From Candidatus Methylopumilus universalis (lineage in GTDB: Bacteria; Pseudomonadota; Gammaproteobacteria; Burkholderiales; Methylophilaceae), in the NCBI GenBank assembly GCA_945883335.1, contig CAMCXI010000001.1, positions 248,001 through 312,000 of the forward strand: a stretch of 64,000 nt of DNA, given 5' to 3'. Made by a program: the position numbers and the translations under genes. The notes below the pieces were generated by a model that saw nothing but the letters and a program-made list of their open reading frames with translations, searched no databases and was not told where the DNA came from. Position 1 is the first letter of the stretch. Every line of letters begins with the position of its first letter. Of the stretch, positions 56,529-64,000 are shown in pieces.

Positions 56529-56885
56529 ATGCGCCCCGAGTCAAATGTAGAAGCCTCAATATTAGAGATGGACGAAAACCAAGTGGAAGCTTGGACGAAG
56601 CCTGTTGTCTGCCGCGTAGAGGTGGATTTACCTAATTGGATGGCGGAGTTGACGGGTCATAAAAATTGGGAAGTATTCAATGAGGAAGAAACGGACGACT
56701 ATATGAGCTATGCGATGCGCTTAGGGCGTCAAGAAGCCGAAGTGACTTTGTACCACAGTGGTTATGCAGTGGTGGATGTGGACGGTGAGTCCTTGTTTAA
56801 CGGAACGCTAACGAACGGTAAGAATGCTTGCGCGCAGTTGAGTTATTTCAACCCAGAAAATGGCGAGCCGATTACCTTTAATTAA
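56529..56885 (+). CDS. Unrecognised small acidic protein (118 aa)
   Basis: A soluble, acidic protein with three phases: a variable acidic head (residues 1-30), a tryptophan-bearing middle (LPNWMAELTGHKNWEVFNEE, about 37-57) and a C-terminal VVDVDGESLFNGTLTNG-type part. It has no signal peptide, membrane segment or cysteine pair; the single Cys residues are unpaired. I do not recognise a family. A perfect TATAAT at 56494 lies 35 bp upstream, giving it its own promoter, and its stop overlaps the ispB stop region by 4 bp. Conservation in relatives would decide if it is real. Confidence 0.7.
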   Translation: MRPESNVEASILEMDENQVEAWTKPVVCRVEVDLPNWMAELTGHKNWEVFNEEETDDYMSYAMRLGRQEAEVTLYHSGYAVVDVDGESLFNGTLTNGKNACAQLSYFNPENGEPITFN

Positions 56886-57850
56886 TAGGTTCTGGCGACT
56901 GCAAACTCTGCTAAATCAACAAGTGCTTGGTGTTGCACAGTTTTTGGCAGATGTGCAATCGCTTGGCAGGCAAGCGATACTTCTTGTTTTGCAACGTCTC
57001 TCACGTAGTCTAAAGCGCCTGTATCTTTAACGGCTTGTATTACAGCTGGTAAATCTTCTAAACCGCCTTGTTCGATTACATGACGAATAAGCTTGCGCTG
57101 CGATTCGTTGCCATTTCTCATCGCATAAAGTAGCGGTAAGGTCGGCTTGCCTTCTGCGATGTCATCGCCAAGGTTCTTGCCAATATCTTCGCTCTCTCCG
57201 CTTAAATCAAGTACGTCATCAATCAGTTGGAAGGCGGTTCCCAAGCGCATACCGTATTCAGCCATGGCTTGCTCATTTTTTTCGGAAGCTTCGCAAATTA
57301 CAGCGCCTAATCGAGTCGCGGCTTCAAATAATTTAGCCGTTTTATAATGAATGACGCGAAGATACTCTTCGTCGCTAATGTCGGCATCGTTGATATTGAG
57401 CAGTTGTAACACTTCACCTTCGGCAATAATGTTGGTTGCTTCAGCCAAAATATCCATCACGCGCATATTCTGGATGCTTACCATCATTTGGAAGGCGCGC
57501 GAATAAACAAAGTCGCCCACCAAAACGCTAGCGGCATTGCCAAATAGGGTGTTGGCAGTAGCGCGACCGCGTCGCATAGCAGACTCATCTACGACATCAT
57601 CATGTAATAAGGTCGCGGTATGAATAAATTCTACAACTGCAGAAAGTGTATGGTGATGCGGCTCAATTTTGCCGAAAACGCCTGCAGATAAAAGCACTAA
57701 GGCAGGACGCAAGCGTTTGCCGCCGCTATTAATTATGTAGTCCGCCACTTGGTTGATGAGCACGACTTCGGAATGGAGGGACTTGCGGATGACGTCATCG
57801 ACGGTACGCATGTCGTCTGCAATGCTTGCTTGAATAAGGCTAAGTGACAA
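56882..57850 (-). CDS. ispB: Octaprenyl diphosphate synthase
   Basis: The 322-residue trans-prenyltransferase makes the side chain of ubiquinone. Both aspartate-rich motifs are visible: LLHDDVVDESAMRRGRATAN (about 81-100) and FQLIDDVLDLSGE (about 208), with YIINSGGKRLRPAL near 40 and GEVLQLLNINDADI near 143. The start is TTG at 57850, judged by homology to IspB, whose N-terminus extends before DDM. It is divergent from rplU across a 239-bp gap. Confidence 0.93.
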   Translation of the reverse strand: MSLSLIQASIADDMRTVDDVIRKSLHSEVVLINQVADYIINSGGKRLRPALVLLSAGVFGKIEPHHHTLSAVVEFIHTATLLHDDVVDESAMRRGRATANTLFGNAASVLVGDFVYSRAFQMMVSIQNMRVMDILAEATNIIAEGEVLQLLNINDADISDEEYLRVIHYKTAKLFEAATRLGAVICEASEKNEQAMAEYGMRLGTAFQLIDDVLDLSGESEDIGKNLGDDIAEGKPTLPLLYAMRNGNESQRKLIRHVIEQGGLEDLPAVIQAVKDTGALDYVRDVAKQEVSLACQAIAHLPKTVQHQALVDLAEFAVARTY

Positions 57851-58022
57851 TTGAAGTTACCAATAAAATTTGTAACAATTTTAGCATTTATAAGGGCAAT
57901 TTTGCCTGACTTTTTATGCGTTTAAAGCCCTAAAAACCATGTCATATCGTTACTGGAGCTAAAATATCATCTATCCTTGGATTTAAGCACTTAAGGTTTT
58001 TTATATAAAGCCTATTTTGTAT

Positions 58023-58050
58023 TTGCTTAAGTCCTAATTTTACGTATAAT
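58023..58050 (+). promoter_or_regulatory. Promoter of rplU-rpmA
   Basis: TTGCTT at 58023 and a perfect TATAAT at 58045 are separated by 16 bp, and the TSS would be about 33 nt before the rplU ATG. The upstream region is AT-rich, as expected for a ribosomal-protein promoter with an UP element. Confidence 0.7.
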
Positions 58051-58089
58051 GCGCAGTTCATTTGAATGCGTAGCAAACGAGGCTTAATC

Positions 58090-58452
58090 ATGTATGCAGT
58101 CATCAAGACTGGCGGTAAACAGTACCGCGTAACTCCTGGCCTAAGGCTTAAGGTAGAAAAATTAACAGGTGATATTGGTAGCGACGTTACTATCGATCAA
58201 GTATTAGTGTTGGCTGATGGTGATAATGTCACTATCGGTGCTCCATTAATCTCTGGCGCTAGCGTGACAGCTAAAGTGTTATCACACGGCCGTGGCGACA
58301 AGGTAATGATTTTCAAATTCCGTCGTCGTAAACACTACCGTAAAACACAAGGTCATCGTCAGAGCTATACAGAAATCCAAATTGCAGATTTCGGTGGCGC
58401 TTCAACTAAACCAGCAAAAGCTAAAGCTGCTAAAGCTAAAGCTGCTGAATAA
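58090..58452 (+). CDS. rplU: 50S ribosomal protein L21
   Basis: The 120-residue protein starts [17 protein letters not shown] and contains [23 protein letters not shown] near residue 70, as in L21. ATG 58090 is chosen with GAGG 8 nt upstream. The frame upstream from 58066 is non-homologous. The last 15 residues ([14 protein letters not shown]) are a Lys/Ala-rich tail beyond the usual ~103-residue core, common in betaproteobacteria. It is paired with rpmA, 10 bp downstream. Confidence 0.96.
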   Translation: MYAVIKTGGKQYRVTPGLRLKVEKLTGDIGSDVTIDQVLVLADGDNVTIGAPLISGASVTAKVLSHGRGDKVMIFKFRRRKHYRKTQGHRQSYTEIQIADFGGASTKPAKAKAAKAKAAE

Positions 58453-58462
58453 GGAGTAAAAA

Positions 58463-58720
58463 ATGGCACATAAGAAAGCTGGCGGGAGTTCCCGTAACGG
58501 TCGTGACTCACATTCCCAACGATTAGGTGTTAAAGCCTTCGGTGAGCAAGAGGTTTCAGCTGGTAGCATCATTGTTCGTCAACGTGGCACACGTATGCAC
58601 GCTGGTGAAAATGTAGGCATGGGTAAAGACCACACACTATTTGCAAAAGTTGACGGTAAAGTTGCTTTCGCTGTTAAAGGTGCGTTGCGTCGTAAGATGG
58701 TAAGCATCATCCCGCTTTAA
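58463..58720 (+). CDS. rpmA: 50S ribosomal protein L27
   Basis: The 85-residue protein begins [24 protein letters not shown], the typical L27 N-terminus that reaches the peptidyl transferase centre. AAGGAG lies 8 nt before the ATG. It ends at a strong terminator, so obgE downstream probably has its own promoter or is reached by read-through. Confidence 0.97.
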   Translation: MAHKKAGGSSRNGRDSHSQRLGVKAFGEQEVSAGSIIVRQRGTRMHAGENVGMGKDHTLFAKVDGKVAFAVKGALRRKMVSIIPL

Positions 58721-58736
58721 TGCTAGCAAGCACTAT

Positions 58737-58767
58737 AAAAAGCCCTATCGCTTGGTAGGGCTTTTTT
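58737..58767 (+). terminator. Rho-independent terminator after rpmA
   Basis: AAAAGCCCTA and TAGGGCTTTT form a 10-bp stem with an 8-nt loop and a six-T run. It separates the ribosomal pair from obgE. Confidence 0.88.
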
Positions 58768-58872
58768 GTTTTATATGGGGCTAACTTGGCGGTATGATAC
58801 GGTTAGTTCTAAATGGATTGTTAGCTTGAGTTCCAATGCTGAGTCCGAAGTGTGATATCAATTGTGCGGTGA

Positions 58873-59985
<1,113 letters not shown>

Positions 59986-59997
59986 AGTTTGAGTGAG

Positions 59998-61134
59998 ATG
60001 AAATCATTATTAGCTGATGCAAAATTTATCGTGATTAAGGTAGGTTCGAGCCTAGTCACGAACAATGGCGAGGGTCTAGACCACACAGCGATTGCTGCTT
60101 GGGCAGCGCAAATCGCCCATTTAGTGCGTCCAGATAATGGCGATGTTCAAGCAAGAAAAGTGGTATTGGTCTCTAGCGGCGCAGTGGCTGAAGGTATGCA
60201 GCGCTTGGGTTGGAAAAAGCGCCCAACAGCGGTGAATGAGTTGCAAGCAGCGGCGGCCGTTGGCCAAATGGGCTTAGTGCAAATGTATGAGTCGTGCTTT
60301 GCACAGCATTCATTACACACGGCGCAAGTTTTACTGACGCACGATGATTTGGCTGACCGTAAACGCTACCTCAATGCGCGCAGTACATTGCGTACCCTGC
60401 TCGATTTGGGTGTAATCCCTATCATTAATGAGAATGATACCGTTGTTACAGATGAGATTCGTTTTGGGGATAACGATACCTTAGCTTCATTGGTAGCGAA
60501 TCTAATCGAAGCGGATGCTTTAGTGATTTTGACTGACCAAGCAGGCCTTTATTCGGCTGACCCACGTAAAAATCCTGATGCTAAGTTTATTCAGCATGCC
60601 AGAGCCGGTGATGAGGTGTTGGAGCAAATGGCGGGTGGTGCTGGCAGTAGCGTTGGTACAGGCGGTATGTTGACTAAGATTTTGGCGGCTAAGCGTGCAG
60701 CGCGAAGTGGCGCACATACAATTATTGCTTCTGGTCGTGAAAAAGAAGTACTTATTAAGTTGGCTTCTGGCCAAGTTATAGGCACGCATCTTCATACAGA
60801 ACAAGGCAAAATGCTTGCTAAGAAGCAGTGGATGGCAGACCATTTGCGCGTCTCTGGCCAATTAAAACTCGATGCTGGTGCAGTGAAAGTATTGCGGACT
60901 GACGGCAAAAGTTTATTGCCTGTTGGCGTGGTGGCAATTGATGGCAGTTTTGAACGTGGCGATGTTGTGGCTTGTTTAGATGAACAGGGCAAAGAAATCG
61001 CCCGTGGATTAGTGAACTATTCTTCAGCTGAAACAGCAAGAATTTTGCGTCAGCCGAGCACTGAGATTGTATCCATTTTGGGTTATGTGGATGAAGCGGA
61101 ATTGATTCACAGAGATAACCTTATTCTTTTGTAA
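59998..61134 (+). CDS. proB: Glutamate 5-kinase with PUA domain
   Basis: ProB (378 residues) makes gamma-glutamyl phosphate for proline synthesis. It shows [16 protein letters not shown] near residue 13, [15 protein letters not shown] near 60, [27 protein letters not shown] near 145, [15 protein letters not shown] near 219 and a C-terminal PUA domain from about residue 285. The start is ATG 59998; a TTG at 59989 would add three residues. It follows obgE, as in other betaproteobacteria. Confidence 0.95.
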   Translation: MKSLLADAKFIVIKVGSSLVTNNGEGLDHTAIAAWAAQIAHLVRPDNGDVQARKVVLVSSGAVAEGMQRLGWKKRPTAVNELQAAAAVGQMGLVQMYESCFAQHSLHTAQVLLTHDDLADRKRYLNARSTLRTLLDLGVIPIINENDTVVTDEIRFGDNDTLASLVANLIEADALVILTDQAGLYSADPRKNPDAKFIQHARAGDEVLEQMAGGAGSSVGTGGMLTKILAAKRAARSGAHTIIASGREKEVLIKLASGQVIGTHLHTEQGKMLAKKQWMADHLRVSGQLKLDAGAVKVLRTDGKSLLPVGVVAIDGSFERGDVVACLDEQGKEIARGLVNYSSAETARILRQPSTEIVSILGYVDEAELIHRDNLILL

Positions 61135-61161
61135 GATTTACATTTAAGTACTGGGACAACC

Positions 61162-61662
61162 ATGACTAAAACATCACCAAAAGTAGCCATTATTATGGGT
61201 TCGGACAGTGACTGGCCAACCATGAAATTGGCCGCGCAAATGCTGGCAGATTTCGGTGTGCCTTATGAAGCGCAAGTAGTTTCTGCGCATCGCACACCAG
61301 ACTTGATGTTTGAATTTGCCGAGACGGCTATCGCCAAAGACATTCAAGTGATTATTGCTGGTGCGGGCGGCGCTGCGCATTTGCCAGGTATGGTTGCAGC
61401 TAAGACGACATTGCCTGTATTGGGCGTTCCTGTTGCGAGTAAACACTTACATGGTAACGACTCGTTACTCTCTATTGTGCAAATGCCTAAAGGCATTCCA
61501 GTGGCTACTTTTGCTATTGGTGAAGCAGGCGCAATGAATGCTGGCTTGTTTGCAGTGTCAATTTTAGCGAATAGCGATGCAGGCTTAGCTAAGAAACTAC
61601 AAGATTTTCGTGCAGCACAAACCGCAAAAGTATTGAACATGACATTAACGGAGCAGCCTTGA
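61162..61662 (+). CDS. purE: N5-carboxyaminoimidazole ribonucleotide mutase
   Basis: PurE (166 residues) converts N5-CAIR to CAIR. It has [19 protein letters not shown] near residue 8, [14 protein letters not shown] near 40, [16 protein letters not shown] near 66 and [33 protein letters not shown], here quoted in parts, near 94. It is the class I form and needs PurK, whose TTG overlaps the purE TGA (TTGA). The pair works downstream of the purC-encoded steps. Confidence 0.96.
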   Translation: MTKTSPKVAIIMGSDSDWPTMKLAAQMLADFGVPYEAQVVSAHRTPDLMFEFAETAIAKDIQVIIAGAGGAAHLPGMVAAKTTLPVLGVPVASKHLHGNDSLLSIVQMPKGIPVATFAIGEAGAMNAGLFAVSILANSDAGLAKKLQDFRAAQTAKVLNMTLTEQP

Positions 61663-62798
61663 GTTCTCATATCATCCTTCCTCCAGCAATGCTTGGCATG
61701 TTGGGCGGCGGCCAGCTTGGTCGCTTTTTTGTGATTGCTGCACATGAAATGGGCTACCGCGTTACCGTGCTAGATCCAGATAAAAATAGCCCCGCAGGCA
61801 AAATTGCTGATGTGCATTTATGTGCTGATTATGATGACGCTGCCGCATTAAAAACCATGGCAGAAACTTGCCAAGCGATTACTACCGAGTTTGAAAACGT
61901 TCCAGCAAGTACATTAGAAACATTGGCGCAGACACGCACTGTTCGTCCATCTGCCAAAGCCATTTCTATAGCGCAACATCGCGTATTAGAAAAACAATTT
62001 ATTCGAGATGCAGGCATCCCGGTTGCCTCATTTGTCGTGGTGAATGCAGCATCAGATTTGCCGGCAGATACTAATGCAATTTACCCGGCCATTTTAAAAG
62101 TGGCGCGTTTCGGCTATGACGGCAAAGGCCAAGCGCGTGTTGCTAACCAAGCCCAAGCGCAAGCTGCATTTGAAGCGTTTAAAGGTGAGCAATGCGTATT
62201 AGAAAAAATGTTGAGTTTGGACTACGAGGTGTCAGTGGTGTTAGCTCGCGATGCACAAGGAAATGTTGCTCCTTATCCATTGGCTGAGAATAGCCACTTA
62301 AATGGCATTTTAGATGTTAGCATCGTGCCAGCGCGCACGCCAAAAGCCACTCAAGACCAAGCGCGTCAATTGGCGATTAGGATTGCTGAGAAGTTGGAGT
62401 ACGTTGGTGTGCTAGCAGTTGAGTTTTTTGTGAGCAATGGCGAATTGCTTGCGAATGAAATGGCTCCGCGTCCTCATAACTCAGGTCATTACACTATTGA
62501 TGCGAATGTGACCAATCAATTTGAGCAACAATTGCGTGCTTTAGTTGGTTTACCTTTGGGCGACAGTCGTTTGCATAGTCAGGCAGTGATGGTCAATATT
62601 CTTGGCGACATTTGGAAAAATGGTACTGAGCCTGCTTGGGATAAGGTTTTCGCCAGGCCAGAGCTAAAGCTCCATTTGTATGGCAAGCATGAGCCACGCC
62701 CCGGGCGTAAGATGGGCCACTATACTGTCATTGGTGCAGATCAAGAAACGGTGATTGTGAATGCAATCAAAGCCCGTGAACAGTTAGGCATTGGTTAA
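61659..62798 (+). CDS. purK: N5-carboxyaminoimidazole ribonucleotide synthase
   Basis: The 379-residue ATP-grasp enzyme makes N5-CAIR from AIR, bicarbonate and ATP. It has [21 protein letters not shown] near residue 8, [16 protein letters not shown] near 100, [19 protein letters not shown] near 143, [15 protein letters not shown] near 243 and [17 protein letters not shown] near 265. The start is TTG at 61659, fixed by homology and the TTGA overlap with purE. Bicarbonate would come from the carbonic anhydrase encoded at 45 kb. Confidence 0.96.
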   Translation: MSSHIILPPAMLGMLGGGQLGRFFVIAAHEMGYRVTVLDPDKNSPAGKIADVHLCADYDDAAALKTMAETCQAITTEFENVPASTLETLAQTRTVRPSAKAISIAQHRVLEKQFIRDAGIPVASFVVVNAASDLPADTNAIYPAILKVARFGYDGKGQARVANQAQAQAAFEAFKGEQCVLEKMLSLDYEVSVVLARDAQGNVAPYPLAENSHLNGILDVSIVPARTPKATQDQARQLAIRIAEKLEYVGVLAVEFFVSNGELLANEMAPRPHNSGHYTIDANVTNQFEQQLRALVGLPLGDSRLHSQAVMVNILGDIWKNGTEPAWDKVFARPELKLHLYGKHEPRPGRKMGHYTVIGADQETVIVNAIKAREQLGIG

Positions 62799-62823
62799 TT
62801 TAAAACTTCGAGTGATAGACAAT

Positions 62824-62854
62824 AAAAAAGCCGAACATTAAGCTCGGCTTTTTC
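62824..62854. terminator. Bidirectional terminator between purK and rpsT
   Basis: AAAAAAGCCGA and TCGGCTTTTT form a stem with loop ACATTAAGC, flanked by A and T runs. It serves the convergent purK and rpsT genes. Confidence 0.88.
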
Positions 62855-62881
62855 GTTTGGTGCTCATTAAAACAAGACTGA

Positions 62882-63145
62882 TTAAGCCATTGCCTTAATT
62901 GAAGCGTTCAAACGGCTCTTATGACGAGCAGCTTTATTCTTGTGAATAATGTTCTTGTCTGCAATGCGATCAATAACGCTCACATTTTCAGAGTATGCAG
63001 CTTGAGCAGCACCTTTGTCACCAGCTTCTACCGCTTTAATGATCTTTTTGATCGCGGTGCGCAAAGTAGAACGCAAGCTGGCGTTATGGGCGCGTTGCTT
63101 AACTGCCTGACGAGCACGTTTTCTTGCCTGCGCGGTATTAGCCAT
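62882..63145 (-). CDS. rpsT: 30S ribosomal protein S20
   Basis: The 87-residue, very basic helical protein begins [18 protein letters not shown] and ends [14 protein letters not shown], the S20 pattern. It is divergent from murJ across a 220-bp gap, the usual proteobacterial arrangement. Its translation is typically autoregulated in E. coli; nothing in this leader proves that here. Confidence 0.96.
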   Translation of the reverse strand: MANTAQARKRARQAVKQRAHNASLRSTLRTAIKKIIKAVEAGDKGAAQAAYSENVSVIDRIADKNIIHKNKAARHKSRLNASIKAMA

Positions 63146-63366
63146 GAATTTTCCTAATTAACAAAATACGAAGCCGAACATCTTATCGCTTTATTCAGCC
63201 TTTTGCAAGATATTGTCAGTGTTAAATTACGCTTATTTGCAATAATATCCCTGTTAATGATTTGCTTGGAAGCAGCTTGTAAGCAATTGCGTTCGGGGGT
63301 TTAGCCTGGCTCATGCTAAAATCTATATTAATTTCAACAGTATTTTACAGGACAACATACGCACGC

Positions 63367-64000
63367 ATGAATCTGCTTAAAGCACTTGCCACCGTTGGGA
63401 GCATGACATTTCTCTCACGCATCTTGGGCTTCGTTCGCGACACCTTGATCGCGCGCGTGTTTGGCGCTGGCGTTGAGACCGACGCTTTTTTTGTTGCGTT
63501 TAAAATTCCTAATCTGTTGCGTCGTATTTCAGCTGAAGGTGCATTCTCGCAAGCTTTTGTGCCGATTTTGGCTGAATACAAAAAGCAGCGCAGTGTTGAT
63601 GAAACTAAAGCGTTGATAAACCATGTCGCGACTTTGCTTGGCCTGTTTTTGGTGGTCATTACCATTTTAGGTATGCTCGCTGCGCCTTGGGTAGTGCAAG
63701 TTAGTGCGCCAGGCTTTGCCGCAGATAAAGCAAAATTCGATTTAACAGTTGATTTACTTCGTATTACTTTTCCTTATATTTTCTTTATTTCATTAGTGTC
63801 GCTCGCTGGCGGCGTGCTTAATACTTACGGAAATTTTAGTGTGCCTGCCATGACGCCTGTTTGGCTGAATCTTTCATTTATTGCCGCAGTCTTGTTTGTT
63901 GCCCCATATTTTGACCACTCCGTGATGGTACTTGGCTGGGCCGTGTTTGCTGGCGGGGTTGCTCAGTTGATTTATCAGCTCCCATATCTTCGCAAGCTAG
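63367..64000 (+). CDS. murJ: Lipid II flippase MurJ, N-terminal part (cut by window edge)
   Basis: The first 211 residues show the MATE/MVF-type fold. The start is LLKALATVGSMTFLSRILGFVRDTLIARVFG, here given in outline, with FFVAFKIPNLLRRISAEGAFSQAFVPIL near residue 41, followed by several membrane helices to the edge. The motif RISAEGAFSQAF carries conserved Arg and Glu/Ser residues of the central cavity. MurJ flips the lipid II made by the dcw enzymes. AGGA is 14 nt before the ATG. The gene runs past the window end, so the C-terminus is unseen. Confidence 0.93.
   Translation, partial: MNLLKALATVGSMTFLSRILGFVRDTLIARVFGAGVETDAFFVAFKIPNLLRRISAEGAFSQAFVPILAEYKKQRSVDETKALINHVATLLGLFLVVITILGMLAAPWVVQVSAPGFAADKAKFDLTVDLLRITFPYIFFISLVSLAGGVLNTYGNFSVPAMTPVWLNLSFIAAVLFVAPYFDHSVMVLGWAVFAGGVAQLIYQLPYLRKL

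Overview
The window looks like a core-genome stretch of a betaproteobacterial chromosome, most likely Nitrosomonadales and probably Methylophilaceae (Methylotenera/Methylophilus type). This is inferred from gene content and protein flavour, not from a database match. Supporting points are the beta-type division and cell-wall (dcw) cluster, a DUF3579 gene, a pilD-coaE-zapD-yacG block, an argB/pyrimidine-nucleotidase/slmA block, a SIS-LpoA-RsmI block, and moderate base composition with short intergenic gaps. I saw no tRNA, rRNA operon, CRISPR array, prophage or intact insertion sequence.

Layout. 1-3.5 kb: start of a membrane glycosyltransferase (cut by the window edge), rpmE, rho, trxA, a periplasmic TlpA-like thiol protein and a DUF3579 gene. 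3.5-9.8 kb: dolP-diaA-yraN-lpoA facing rsmI-pyrC, then ung and the RNase P RNA. yraN carries an in-frame amber codon and pyrC carries an in-frame pair of palindromic repeats. 10.1-31.2 kb: a complete dcw cluster (mraZ-rsmH-ftsL-ftsI-murE-murF-mraY-murD-ftsW-murG-murC-murB-ddlB-ftsQ-ftsA-ftsZ) with stop/start overlaps at most junctions, followed by lpxC, an unannotated 52-residue membrane protein and a Slt-type lytic transglycosylase. 31-38.7 kb: an NDUFA9-like SDR, cca, slmA, a pyrimidine 5'-nucleotidase, argB, an N-acetylglutamate synthase fused to an N-terminal XRE-type HTH domain, rsmE and a peroxiredoxin-like gene.

38.9-46.2 kb: tkt, gap and pgk (central sugar metabolism), a decayed EAL-domain fragment, then purC, a DUF1232 membrane protein, carbonic anhydrase and inorganic pyrophosphatase. 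46.3-53.4 kb: a DciA-like DUF721 gene divergent from secA, a DUF1289 gene, argJ, a DUF815 ATPase, a Nudix-ThiE fusion and a small membrane-anchored protein. 53.4-57.9 kb (mostly minus strand): a PCu(A)C copper chaperone, yacG, zapD, coaE, pilD, one unrecognised gene and ispB. 58-64 kb: rplU-rpmA-obgE-proB, purE-purK, rpsT and the start of murJ.

The genes chiefly serve peptidoglycan precursor synthesis and division (dcw, ddlB, lpoA, slt, slmA, zapD, murJ), with arginine, purine, pyrimidine and central-carbon housekeeping around them. The most unusual items are the HTH-ArgA fusion with a candidate self-operator, the nonsense codon in yraN, the REP-like pair inside pyrC, and a GAPDH in which the usual NAD-selecting Asp is Gly. 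I did not find a convincing defence island or other wholly new multi-gene system.
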